Made by a program: the position numbers and the translations under genes
NCBI GenBank assembly: GCA_025201865.1
Contig: MU602897.1
Location: forward strand, 1 to 22,101
From: Ramicandelaber brevisporus
Lineage: Eukaryota; Kickxellomycota; Ramicandelaberales; Ramicandelaberaceae
Reading direction: 5' to 3'
DNA: 22,101 nucleotides
Shown: piece after piece, positions 9,074-16,758 of the stretch
Numbering within the stretch: the stretch's first letter is position 1
Layout of the letters: each line of letters begins with the position of its first letter
Notes under the pieces: generated by a model
Database searches by the model: none
Told to the model about the DNA's origin: nothing
What the model saw: the letters and a program-made list of their open reading frames with translations, nothing else

Positions 9074-9490
9074 TTACGATTTGGCTAGCTTACGTACTCT
9101 TGTTATGTCCTTCTCAACCAAGAGTAGTTCCTCAATACGAGCAGATTTATTTTCGTCGTTTCTTAGGATAAATCTAATATCGTCAGCAGATATCTTGCCG
9201 TCTCTGCCAGTTCCGCCGTTCTTTAGGGCATTTGCACACAATTCACTTATATAGTCTATTAGTATATCCTCTAGTGTGTTAACGCTGCCTGAATGTGGAT
9301 GCTGAACATCTCCGTATGCTGTCATCATCTGCTGTAGATCCTTTGTAAATAGTCCTCTCCTCCGCAACGTCGAATGGCTTTGTTGCTGTTGCTGCTGTTG
9401 CTGTTGTTGACCGCCTGAGCCGGATTCGCCCAATGTGCCCTTTGTGTTGCGTTCAATGTAGTCGTCGTCATCTTGATCATGTTTGCCCAT
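9074..9490 (-). CDS. TAF13: Transcription initiation factor TFIID subunit 13 (TAF13)
   Basis: TAF13 is a histone-fold subunit of the general transcription factor TFIID and pairs with TAF11. The 138-residue product has the family core from LFTKDLQQMMTAYGD (47-61) through LEDILIDYISELC (73-85) and ISADDIRFILRND (100-112) to the C-terminal ARIEELLLVEKDITRVRKL (117-135). These are the helices of the TAF13 histone fold, and the KDLQQMMTAYGD segment is diagnostic. The N-terminal 45 residues are variable and include a ten-glutamine run. The start chosen, MGKHDQDDDD, avoids a longer frame whose N-terminus is only (Val-Cys)n translated from the CA/GT microsatellite. It is head-to-tail with the PHO13-like gene (118 bp) and diverges from the Afi1-like gene. 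Confidence 0.94.
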   Translation of the reverse strand: MGKHDQDDDDYIERNTKGTLGESGSGGQQQQQQQQQQSHSTLRRRGLFTKDLQQMMTAYGDVQHPHSGSVNTLEDILIDYISELCANALKNGGTGRDGKISADDIRFILRNDENKSARIEELLLVEKDITRVRKLAKS

Positions 9491-9587
9491 TTCTGGCTGC
9501 TGGTGTTTTGGCTTCGAGTGTCTGACTTCAGGGTTTGTTTTTTTTGTTGTATTGCAGATGTTGTTTGCGTGAGACAGCAGATCGCAG

Positions 9588-9621
<34 letters not shown>

Positions 9622-9706
9622 ACACGCCTTCTCTCTGTCTCCCTGAGGTGTGATTTCTGCTACTCGACTTTGTTACTCGTTCCTAGTTATTTTTCTTTCC
9701 TCCAGA
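9491..9706. promoter_or_regulatory. Divergent promoter region, TAF13 / Afi1-like
   Basis: The 216 bp between the two start codons hold a near-perfect CA microsatellite in the middle and a T/C-rich tract (about 9680-9703) directly before the Afi1-like ATG. Long alternating CA/GT can adopt Z-DNA and exclude nucleosomes, so it could influence both genes; this is inference. Confidence 0.5.
9588..9625. repeat. CA dinucleotide microsatellite
   Basis: AC/CA repeats run from 9588 to 9625 with a single TA interruption at 9617-9618. They lie in the gap between TAF13 and the Afi1-like gene and create a spurious Val-Cys frame on the minus strand. Confidence 0.95.
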
Positions 9707-11947
9707 ATGACAACCGACTCTGTTGTGGATTCTACTGCCGGTGTTGTTGGTGTCGCTGGCGTTGACGGGGCTGTGCCCACAGTGGATACTCAATTGAATG
9801 GCACTGCAGCAGCAGCTGTTGTTGTTGCAGACGAGGAGGCTCAGCCGAGTTCCTCTTCTCCAGCTGACGATCGGCATGTTGAGTACATTTTATTGGCAGA
9901 GTTTGATATTGACAAGGGATCATCGCTAACTCACCAGTATCCACAGCCCACTGGGACAGATGAACAGCTGCTAGCAGAGTTGATGTTGCCTGATGGAGCA
10001 CATTTACGCGACTCTGACTGGACTGTATTTTTTATCAATCAACCGAATAGTACCAATGGATCGCTTCTTCATGTTCTTAATTTGGTTCGTACCAAGCATG
10101 ATAAGGGAGTCAGAAGAGGTGCGATGGTTAAGGCGCTGGCAATATGCACACGTCATCAATACTTGCACATGTACAAACCTATCTTAACTCTGGCGTTGGA
10201 AAAGTATTTTGCAAATCCAGTGGTGGATACATTGGCTAACTTATATGAGGCAGTTAATGCAATGGATCTCAGTGGAATGCCTCATCTATCTTCTACTGAA
10301 AGAATTATTCTGCGCAGAGCTGAAAACTCTGACATGTTTGTTGAAAAGTTTGAATTAAACACAGCTCAAGCTCAATCCCAAGTGAATCCAGCATCATCAG
10401 GAGCAGGTACAGGAGCAGGAGCAGCTACCGGAACAGGAACAGGTGCAGGTGCATCAGGGCCGGATCCATCAAAGTTTATAGATTTGACAACAGGCACTAT
10501 AAAGAATATTGCGCCAACTCAGAAGAAGAACAAAGACCGTAGATTCTTTGAGACTGAAATTATTTATGAGGGAATCAGACTGCCTGTAAGAGTCCCCTTG
10601 ACTGTTCATCCCGGCGAAATTGGCGACTTCTCTTTGACTAAATTGGTAATGACTTTCGGCATGAACACCAATAATTCCGGTAATGGAGCTTCCCAAGGCA
10701 TAACCAATAGTGGAGGAAGCTATGGACATGCTCACTTGGACTCTGGCGGTGGATCTAGCAATCAAATTATCTTGTTGATCAATGCATTATTAACCCAGAA
10801 GCGAGTGTTGTTTTTGGGCCATGGCAGACCAGCAGGCGAGGTTGCAGATTTTGTACTGGCCGCCTGCGCATTGGGCAGTGGGTGTGGAGGCGTTTTACGC
10901 GGATTTGCCAATCGAGCCTTCCCTTACACTAATCTAACCAACTTGGACGCGTTGTTGTCTATGCCTGGCTATATTGCCGGTGTAACCAATCCAATGTTCG
11001 AAGATCATCCGCAGTGGTGGGATGTGCTCTGCAACATCATTACTGGCAAAATCACTGTCAGCACTGCAATCTCGCCTGCCCCGCCTCCATCTCTTGGTGT
11101 TGGAGACTACGCTCCAAGTCATGCCTTGCGTCGCAGTTTTGAACTATCACTCTCTGGCCGATCATGGGGCCGCTCTGGACAGTCCGGCTCTGGCGCGTCT
11201 GGCTCTGGTGGAATCTCCGCTGGCGGCGGTTCATCGGGCAATTCTCCAGGAACATCATTGGACATTGATTTCATGAATGACATTGTGGCGTCGATTAATA
11301 AGCATTACAGCGAGAGTGCAATTAGATCCAAGTTCGAAGCCTATATCCGTCGATTTGCCCAAACGGTTGCACTGTACGAGTATGAAATGACTGGTGAGTC
11401 CAGCGTTGGATTCACACCTGCCACTGCCACGTTCCCTGGTACGCCCACATCTTCCATCGGCTATGGTCCAGTCTTCCTCGATGAGGAAGCCAAGATCCGT
11501 GAGCTTTCCCAGAGTCGCGGCCGCATTGAAGGGTTTTTGCGTACACCGCCGTACCACTGGCTTCGTGAAGACTTTACTAGATCGCTGGACACGCGTACAA
11601 TCAAGGGGTTCGATGTTGAGCATCAAATTGCACGTCTGCGCGAAGGACGCGGTGTCTCAGAGCGTGAAGTCGAAGCCATCTTCTCTCTATTGGCAACTGG
11701 AATACAAAGCGATGAACAAGTGCTTGAATTGCTGAGCTACTTGCCTCAAGATAATGGAGGATTGTTCCCAATTGCATTTGGACTGTTCCATCCATCGCGT
11801 ACTGCCAAAGACTGTGCCGTACAACTCTTACTTCGCATCGTCCAACATCCAGCTGGTGCCCGCTATCTGCAGAGCATGAACTTGTTCCACCGAATGACAT
11901 TTGAGAATCTCGCAAAGCGTCTCTACCCTAACAGTCTTCGTTCTTGA
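9707..11947 (+). CDS. Afi1-like DENN-domain protein (Arf3/polarity related)
   Basis: A 746-residue protein resembling fungal Afi1, which docks on Arf3 GTPase and stabilises the polarity axis at the cell cortex. The N-terminal segment HVEYILLAEFDIDKGSSLTHQYP (57-79) followed by LLAELMLPDGAHLRDSDWTVFF (88-109) matches the Afi1 N-terminal docking region. The central part, IILLINALLTQKRVLFLGHGRPAGEVADFVLAACAL (354-389) and NLTNLDALLSMPGYIAGVTNPMFEDHPQWWDVLCNI (409-444), matches the SPA/DENN core. Low-complexity inserts occur at 230-250 (Gly-Ala-Thr) and about 485-525 (Gly-Ser). I chose the ATG at 9707 over an upstream ATG at 9650 because the extra 19 residues look like translated T-rich leader. 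No canonical GEF residue can be judged by eye. It diverges from TAF13 and converges on APC11 with 117 bp between stops. Confidence 0.88.
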   Translation: MTTDSVVDSTAGVVGVAGVDGAVPTVDTQLNGTAAAAVVVADEEAQPSSSSPADDRHVEYILLAEFDIDKGSSLTHQYPQPTGTDEQLLAELMLPDGAHLRDSDWTVFFINQPNSTNGSLLHVLNLVRTKHDKGVRRGAMVKALAICTRHQYLHMYKPILTLALEKYFANPVVDTLANLYEAVNAMDLSGMPHLSSTERIILRRAENSDMFVEKFELNTAQAQSQVNPASSGAGTGAGAATGTGTGAGASGPDPSKFIDLTTGTIKNIAPTQKKNKDRRFFETEIIYEGIRLPVRVPLTVHPGEIGDFSLTKLVMTFGMNTNNSGNGASQGITNSGGSYGHAHLDSGGGSSNQIILLINALLTQKRVLFLGHGRPAGEVADFVLAACALGSGCGGVLRGFANRAFPYTNLTNLDALLSMPGYIAGVTNPMFEDHPQWWDVLCNIITGKITVSTAISPAPPPSLGVGDYAPSHALRRSFELSLSGRSWGRSGQSGSGASGSGGISAGGGSSGNSPGTSLDIDFMNDIVASINKHYSESAIRSKFEAYIRRFAQTVALYEYEMTGESSVGFTPATATFPGTPTSSIGYGPVFLDEEAKIRELSQSRGRIEGFLRTPPYHWLREDFTRSLDTRTIKGFDVEHQIARLREGRGVSEREVEAIFSLLATGIQSDEQVLELLSYLPQDNGGLFPIAFGLFHPSRTAKDCAVQLLLRIVQHPAGARYLQSMNLFHRMTFENLAKRLYPNSLRS
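10396..10460 (+). repeat. 6-bp-type minisatellite coding Gly-Ala/Gly-Thr
   Basis: Imperfect units of GGAGCA, GGTACA and GGAACA encode the GAGTGAGAATGTGTGAGA linker of the Afi1-like protein. It separates the N-terminal docking region from the DENN/SPA core and is probably a flexible spacer. Confidence 0.75.
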
Positions 11948-12064
11948 TTCCTTTGGCTTTTTAACTTTAACTTTACAACTCCCTCTCTATCTTTTCACTC
12001 TCCCTCCTCCTTTTTTTAACTTCAATTATAATCACCGTTTCGTTTTCTAATTCATAGTTTTCTT

Positions 12065-12502
12065 TCAAGTTGATATCTTAGTAACCCAGGGTTGTCGATC
12101 CAATGGGCATTGTCCTTTGTTGCTCGAGTCTAGCCACTTTGTCAGGCAGTGCTTGTGAAATACATGCGAACAATCGCCCCAAACCAATGGACAGCCGTCG
12201 CCTGGCAATGCACAGTCATTCGAGCAAGTACTCTCATATGCATTCTGGCAGATTCCACAAATATCATCGTCGTCGTCGTCACCAGCCAGCTCATCCGCAC
12301 TACCATCTCCATCACTAATGTCATCGTCGTCGTCGTTGCCATCATCATCGTTGTCACTATCAAATGCTGTATCTTTGCTAGTTGGCTGTGACTTTGACCG
12401 CTGCTCTACCCTAATAATAGGACGCTTGCTTTTTACACGCTTGCCGTCAATGTCCCATCTCCAGCTCGCAGCTGCGTTCCAGCGCCTGATGACAACACGC
12501 AT
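12065..12502 (-). CDS. APC11: Anaphase-promoting complex RING-H2 subunit APC11
   Basis: APC11 is the catalytic RING subunit of the APC/C ubiquitin ligase, which recruits the E2 and works with cullin APC2 in the nucleus during mitosis. The 145-residue product starts MRVVIRRWNAAASWRWD, the family's first beta-strand that inserts into the cullin. The RING-H2 core runs from 82: C82/C85, C93/C97, C104, C111, H113, H116, H118, C119, C132 and finally D135. The GDGCPLVWGDCSHVFHKHCL segment is diagnostic for APC11. Two features are odd. The last zinc ligand is Asp (CPLD) instead of the Cys of human and yeast APC11, as in Rbx1. And about 60 residues, mostly Asp/Glu/Ser, separate strand and RING (about 21-80). 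The start was chosen by homology; a longer frame adds 58 unrelated residues. It shares a 124-bp promoter with COQ1. Confidence 0.94.
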   Translation of the reverse strand: MRVVIRRWNAAASWRWDIDGKRVKSKRPIIRVEQRSKSQPTSKDTAFDSDNDDDGNDDDDDISDGDGSADELAGDDDDDDICGICQNAYESTCSNDCALPGDGCPLVWGDCSHVFHKHCLTKWLDSSNKGQCPLDRQPWVTKIST

Positions 12503-12626
12503 CTTCGGATGGCAGCGTGCAGTTGTTTGTTTTGAAGTATCACACTGTCCACGATCCTCCACAAACCAGCTCCCAAAAAAATAAAAATCGACACAATAAA
12601 AAAAAGAACAGCAACAACACGAAGAG
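12503..12626. promoter_or_regulatory. Divergent promoter region, APC11 / COQ1
   Basis: Only 124 bp separate the two start codons. The COQ1-proximal half (about 12573-12615) is A-rich, with AAAAAAATAAAAATCG and a further A8-type run, as expected for a nucleosome-poor bidirectional fungal promoter. No further elements are clear. Confidence 0.5.
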
Positions 12627-14321
12627 ATGATCTCGTTGTCAAGACTGTCCAGCAGCCGAGCAGTCAGCTTGAGCAACTCTGCCCAAGCTACCCTCTCGCG
12701 CCAATGCTCTCAGCGCTCAATCATACGCGTCAGCCTGCAGCATAAGCAGCCATATCACCAGCATTTGCGCGCCTATTCGGCATCCGCTCAGCCACAGTCA
12801 TGGAACGAAGCCGTCAAGCGTGCTGAAGATACGCTCAAATCGGGTCTCCAGAGCACGCAGGAGTCTCGCAATGTCGCTGACGTGTTGTCCCCCAAATCCA
12901 AGGGGGCAGCAGTGCTCACGGTTAAAGAGCTCGTTGGCCAGGACCTTGCCGAGCTGACCGGCAACATTCGCAGACTACTTGCCAGCGGCCATCCAATGCT
13001 CGAGACCATTTCCAGCTACTATTTCAGACCAGGCGGTGGCAAGCACATCCGGCCACTGATGGTACTGCTCATGTCACAGGCCACAAGCATCGCGCCAAAG
13101 GTGACGTCCAAGTCATTTGGCCCGAATGCTGCCGGATCCACAGATGTGTCTCATGATTACTCACTCATCGACAAACCCGTCTCACAGCTCTACAACGGCA
13201 TCTCTACAATGACCCTTTCCCCGCTGGACAATGTGGCTCAGCCGTTCCCGCCATCCTCATCCACAACCGACGCTGGAACTGACAAGTATCTGGAGGCACG
13301 GTCGGTGGCTGGCTGCGCCATTCTGCCCACGCAGGTTCGACTCGCTGAGATTGCCGAAATGATCCACACTGCTTCGTTGATGCACGACGATGTCATTGAC
13401 AAGTCAGATACTCGCCGCGGCCAAGCCACAGCCCACATTGCATTTGGAAACAAGGCTGCGGTCCTGGCTGGCGACTTCTTGCTTGCACGCGCTTCTGTGG
13501 CAATTTGCCGCCTGCGCAACACTGAGGTGACCGAGCTGTTTGGCACCATCATTGGAAACCTGGTCGAAGGCGAGTTTATGCAAATGAAGAACATGCAGCG
13601 CGAATTCAGCAGCGTCGGTGCGCCAATTACTGGCACCTCGTCAACATCTTCGGATGGCAGCGCGGGAGGTGTGCGCCGGACATCATGGGCCAAGTCGCTG
13701 CTCAACGTGCCTGCCCTGGTGTCAGAGTTCGGCTCCAAGCTTACGACATCGCTGGGTCTGCATCCTCAGCAACTTGTTTCGGCTGCGACGGGTCGGCCGT
13801 CCATTCCACCACTGGCGCCAGGCGTCATTGAGCGTGCTCTGGAGTACTATCTCGAGAAGACGTACATGAAGACCGCTGCTTTGATTGCCAACAGCTGCCG
13901 CGGTGCTGCGCTGCTCGGCGGATGCACGGATGCCGTCGTCGACATGGCTTACCAGTACGGCCGCAACGTTGGAATGGCGTTCCAAATTATTGATGACTTG
14001 CTGGATTTCACTGTTACCGAGGCTCAAGCTGGCAAGCCTGTTGGTGCCGACTTGCAGCTTGGTCTCGCCACCGCACCTGTCCTGTTTGCCTGGCAGGAGT
14101 ATCCCGAGCTTGGTCCGCTGATTCAGCGGCGATTCAGCGAGCCGGGTGACTCGCAAAGGGCATGGCAGCTGGTTCACAAGAGCCAGGGCATCGAGAAGAC
14201 GAGACAAGCTGCTCTGGAGCATGTTGCCAAAGCCATCAAGGCAGTGTCTGGATTGCCCGAATCGCCCGCAAGACAAGCACTCATTGACATTACACAGCAA
14301 GTCATCAATAGAACAAAATGA
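12627..14321 (+). CDS. COQ1: Mitochondrial polyprenyl diphosphate synthase (ubiquinone side chain)
   Basis: A trans-prenyltransferase that builds the polyprenyl tail of ubiquinone from isopentenyl diphosphate in mitochondria. Conserved motifs are GGGKHIRP (136-143), the first aspartate-rich motif DDVID in LMHDDVIDKSDTRRG (254-258), GNKAAVLAGDFLLARA (274-289), KTYMKTAALI (411-420) and the second aspartate-rich motif DDLLD in FQIIDDLLDFTV (456-460). The N-terminus is rich in Ser, Arg and Gln with no acidic residue before E61, and LRAY-SAS (47-53) is a good R-3 type cleavage site. At 564 residues it is about 90 longer than yeast Coq1. The excess lies in two inserts: about 160-230, before the first Asp motif, and about 328-400, between the two catalytic halves. 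Tail length cannot be judged from sequence. It converges with SHMT. Confidence 0.95.
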   Translation: MISLSRLSSSRAVSLSNSAQATLSRQCSQRSIIRVSLQHKQPYHQHLRAYSASAQPQSWNEAVKRAEDTLKSGLQSTQESRNVADVLSPKSKGAAVLTVKELVGQDLAELTGNIRRLLASGHPMLETISSYYFRPGGGKHIRPLMVLLMSQATSIAPKVTSKSFGPNAAGSTDVSHDYSLIDKPVSQLYNGISTMTLSPLDNVAQPFPPSSSTTDAGTDKYLEARSVAGCAILPTQVRLAEIAEMIHTASLMHDDVIDKSDTRRGQATAHIAFGNKAAVLAGDFLLARASVAICRLRNTEVTELFGTIIGNLVEGEFMQMKNMQREFSSVGAPITGTSSTSSDGSAGGVRRTSWAKSLLNVPALVSEFGSKLTTSLGLHPQQLVSAATGRPSIPPLAPGVIERALEYYLEKTYMKTAALIANSCRGAALLGGCTDAVVDMAYQYGRNVGMAFQIIDDLLDFTVTEAQAGKPVGADLQLGLATAPVLFAWQEYPELGPLIQRRFSEPGDSQRAWQLVHKSQGIEKTRQAALEHVAKAIKAVSGLPESPARQALIDITQQVINRTK

Positions 14322-14376
14322 TTAACATTCAGCATCACTGCTGCTAGTGAACTAAGAAAATGCTTTTAAAAAAAAT

Positions 14377-14382
14377 AATAAA
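14377..14382 (+). promoter_or_regulatory. Candidate polyadenylation signal of COQ1
   Basis: AATAAA lies 56 nt past the COQ1 stop codon in an A-rich stretch and precedes a G-rich run. Position and sequence fit a polyadenylation signal; use is inferred. Confidence 0.45.
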
Positions 14383-14413
14383 TCGTCCTTATCGTGAAAA
14401 TGAAAAAAGTGGT

Positions 14414-14437
14414 GGGCAGTGGGGCAGGGGGGGGGGG
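14414..14437 (+). repeat. G-rich run with quadruplex potential (11-G homopolymer)
   Basis: GGG (14414-14416), GGGG (14421-14424) and an uninterrupted run of eleven G (14427-14437) are separated by 4 and 2 nt, which satisfies the usual G-quadruplex pattern. It lies in the 156-bp gap between the convergent COQ1 and SHMT stop codons, in the transcript sense of COQ1. A role in pausing and 3' end formation is possible but untested. Confidence 0.7.
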
Positions 14438-14477
14438 CTAAAAAGTTAGAAAGTTAAATAGTTAAGATCAAAGCCAT

Positions 14478-15893
14478 TTAGTGGGCTGATGGTGGAGCGA
14501 AGCCTGGCATTGGGAAGGAGCGAGCAAAGGTCTCAACCTCAGTCTTGAGCTGGGCGAGCTTCTGGTTGCCCTCCAGACCAGCAACAAAGTCCTTGAGGAG
14601 CTTGGATGGAGCAGCGGCCTGGACCTCAAGAGCGAGCTGGGCAGCGCGGTCAAGGAACTCGGCAACCTTGACAAAGTCCTCCTCCTTGAAGCTGCGCGAG
14701 GTGAGAGCGGCGGCGCCAACACGCACACCACCTGGGGTAACGGCGGACACATCGCCATGAACAGAGTTCTTGTTGACGGTAATGCTGGCCATGTCGCAAA
14801 TCTTCTCAAACTTGGAGCCAGTCAGCTTGTTTGGACGGAGATCCCAGAGAACAATGTGGTTGTCAGTGCCGTCGGTAACCAGCTTGTAGCCCTTGGCAGA
14901 AAGAGCATCGGCGAGAGCGCGGGAGTTGGCGCGAACCTGCTTGGCGTACTGGCGGAACTCTGGAGTAGCAACCTGCTTGAGAGCAACGGCAATGGCGGCA
15001 ATGGTGTTGTTGTGTGGGCCACCCTGGCAGGATGGGAAAACGGCCTGGTTGACGCGCTGCTCCAGGGACTCGTCGCCGCGGACCTTGCCAGCGGAGGCAC
15101 CGGCATCGCGGCGGAAGAAAATAAGACCAGCACGTGGGCCGCGCAGAGTCTTGTGGGTGGTGGTCGTGACAACGTCGCAGAACTCGAACGGGTTGGCCTG
15201 CTCCTGGGAGGCGACGAGACCGCTAATGTGGGCCATGTCCATCATGAGATAGGCGCCGTGCTGGTCAGCAATCTTGCGCATGCGGGCGTAGTCCCAGTCA
15301 CGTGGGTAAGCGCTGGCGCCGCAGATGAGGACGCGTGGCATGAACAGCTTGGCATTGGCCTCGAGCTTGTCGTAGTCAACCTTGCCGGTGACTGGGTCGA
15401 CCTCGTACGCCATGGACTGGAAGTAGATGGACGAGGTGGAAATCTTCTTCTTGGCGGTCTGATGTCCGTGAGTCAAGTGGCCGCCGGATGGCAGGGAGAG
15501 ACCCATGACGCGGTCCTGCGGGTTGATAAGGGCAGTGAACGCGGCGAAGTTGGCGGTGCTTCCAGAGTAAGGCTGGACGTTGACGCCCCACTTGGCCGGG
15601 TCGAGGTTGAACGCGGCGAGAGCACGCTTGCGGCAGAGCTCCTCGACCTGGTCAATGACCTCGTTGCCGCCATAGTAGCGGGCGCCTGGCAGACCCTCGC
15701 TGTACTTGTTGGTGAGAGCCGAGCCGTTCGCCTCCATGACGGCCTGCGAGGTGAAGTTCTCGGAGGCAATGAGCTCGAGGCACGAGTACTGGCGAAGCTT
15801 CTCTTCTTCAATCAGCTTGTAGATTTCCGGGTCCTCCACCTGCAGTGGAGTGTTCAGGTTCACGTTCCAGCTGTCAACGGTCTTTGCTGCCAT
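14478..15893 (-). CDS. SHM2: Serine hydroxymethyltransferase, cytosolic type
   Basis: A PLP enzyme that converts serine and tetrahydrofolate to glycine and 5,10-methylene-tetrahydrofolate, feeding purine, thymidylate and methionine synthesis. The 471-residue product has the usual length of the cytosolic fungal enzyme. Key segments: [14 protein letters not shown] (36-49), [19 protein letters not shown] (60-78), [12 protein letters not shown] (106-117), HLTHGH (139-144), the [10 protein letters not shown] segment (219-228) and the PLP-binding Lys248 in [16 protein letters not shown]. The N-terminus [17 protein letters not shown] is short and lacks a presequence, so the cytosol is likely. Codon choice is more G/C-biased than in eIF5B, consistent with high expression, and this creates a 385-codon open frame on the opposite strand. 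A mitochondrial paralogue would be expected elsewhere in the genome. The gene diverges from the nucleoporin gene. Confidence 0.97.
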   Translation of the reverse strand: MAAKTVDSWNVNLNTPLQVEDPEIYKLIEEEKLRQYSCLELIASENFTSQAVMEANGSALTNKYSEGLPGARYYGGNEVIDQVEELCRKRALAAFNLDPAKWGVNVQPYSGSTANFAAFTALINPQDRVMGLSLPSGGHLTHGHQTAKKKISTSSIYFQSMAYEVDPVTGKVDYDKLEANAKLFMPRVLICGASAYPRDWDYARMRKIADQHGAYLMMDMAHISGLVASQEQANPFEFCDVVTTTTHKTLRGPRAGLIFFRRDAGASAGKVRGDESLEQRVNQAVFPSCQGGPHNNTIAAIAVALKQVATPEFRQYAKQVRANSRALADALSAKGYKLVTDGTDNHIVLWDLRPNKLTGSKFEKICDMASITVNKNSVHGDVSAVTPGGVRVGAAALTSRSFKEEDFVKVAEFLDRAAQLALEVQAAAPSKLLKDFVAGLEGNQKLAQLKTEVETFARSFPMPGFAPPSAH

Positions 15894-16184
15894 TTCTTGG
15901 TGTCTTTTGCTTGAGCGCGTGTGTACGTGTGTATGTACGTTTGTATATACGTGTGTTGTAGTAGTTGTAGTAGTTGTGTGTTATAGCTGTTGCAGCTGTT
16001 GCAAATGTAGCTGTGGTTGCAGATGTGGGAAGTATGTGGATAACGTCAAAGGAAAGAGTTTGTTGGTATCAGAACGCGACCGCAACGCGTTGATCTTGTC
16101 TTATTTATCACTCGCCCCCTCTCTTCTCTCCGGCTGGTCACGCAGAATGCCTTCACCACCACCAATCATATAAGATCCTGTGTA

Positions 16185-16200
16185 AACACCGGGAGGTGTT
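16185..16200. repeat. Short perfect inverted repeat (6-bp arms, 4-nt loop)
   Basis: AACACC GGGA GGTGTT forms a palindrome with 6-bp arms. It is about 290 bp upstream of the SHMT start codon and about 560 bp upstream of the nucleoporin start. It could be a binding site for a dimeric regulator or chance. Confidence 0.5.
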
Positions 16201-16373
16201 ACGTTTGAAAAGAAAAAACAAAAACAAAAACAAAAAACATCCGACGTGTTTTTTCTCCCGGAGATTACCGCGCGATGATAACGACGGCCTTCACCTCCGT
16301 GTCCTCTGCATCCGAATTGCAAACAGCCCGACAAGTAGCGTAACGATGAACATGATGCCAGTTCTCGTGTCTT

Positions 16374-16412
16374 GGGGGAGGTGGAGAGAAGGGGAGAGGG
16401 GGAGAGAGGGGG
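16374..16412 (+). repeat. G-rich tract with quadruplex and mirror-repeat character
   Basis: Four G-runs (16374-16378, 16391-16394, 16398-16402, 16408-16412) are separated by purine-only loops of 12 (with one T), 3 and 5 nt. The second half, GAGGGGGAGAGAGGGGGAG, is a mirror repeat. Such homopurine tracts can form quadruplex or triplex DNA in promoters. Confidence 0.65.
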
Positions 16413-16701
16413 AGATTAACCAGAAAGACTACAATAGCTGTGCTCGCTTGAGATGCCAACGATGTGATCAAATGTTGCCAGTTTTACTCCACAATGCGAG
16501 CGCATGTCAACCGAAGGACTCGCACTGTGGAGTGTGTTAATCCAGCTATCACCGCATCCCTCATAGCACTCTTGTTCTCATATATTGTGTATTCAGTTGG
16601 CATCAATAGCCTCATTGTTTTCCAAGCATCCTACTCACACTGCATCATTCTGATGTTCGATATTCAATGAAAACGATGTATTTTGATTAATGCCTGCCGT
16701 G

Positions 16702-16739
16702 AAGAACGAAAGAACGAAAGAAAGAACGAAAGAAAGAAA
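16702..16739 (+). repeat. GAACGAAA-type short tandem repeat in nucleoporin leader
   Basis: Alternating GAACGAAA and GAAA units occupy the 38 or so bases before the nucleoporin start. Read in frame from an upstream ATG (16690) they give only Lys/Arg/Glu/Thr low complexity, so I treat them as 5' untranslated leader. Confidence 0.65.
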
Positions 16740-16758
16740 AATAAAAAACACACGCTCA

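Larger units (their letters stand above)
15894..16758. promoter_or_regulatory. Long divergent intergenic region, SHMT / nucleoporin
   Basis: No gene can be supported in these 865 bp. Next to the SHMT start lies a GT/GTA-rich low-complexity stretch (about 15915-16030). A TATA-like CATATAAGA occurs around 16168-16176, a perfect 6-bp inverted repeat at 16185-16200, an A-rich CAAAAA repeat around 16210-16237, and a G-rich quadruplex-like tract at 16374-16412. Near the nucleoporin start there is a GAACGAAA-type repeat. No FG- or GLFG-coding sequence is present in any frame, which matters for the downstream nucleoporin. Confidence 0.55.

Noticed and set aside
9491-9625. N-terminal extension of TAF13 with a Val-Cys run
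   Set aside because: It is translation of the CA microsatellite. The conserved protein starts later, at the MGKHDQ methionine.
14757-15914. 385-codon plus-strand open frame antisense to SHMT
   Set aside because: Its product is Gly/Val/Leu-rich with no family resemblance, and the minus strand encodes a full, conserved SHMT. Biased third positions in a highly expressed gene commonly leave the opposite strand open.
16464-16670. 68-residue open frame with a hydrophobic segment just upstream of the nucleoporin
   Set aside because: No recognisable family, no repeat or FG character, and it lies in a promoter-like gap. Not enough to call a gene.
16690-16758. N-terminal extension of the nucleoporin from the ATG at 16690
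   Set aside because: It is encoded by a GAACGAAA repeat and gives only Lys/Arg/Glu/Thr residues. Family similarity starts at the ATG at 16759. It remains a possible start.
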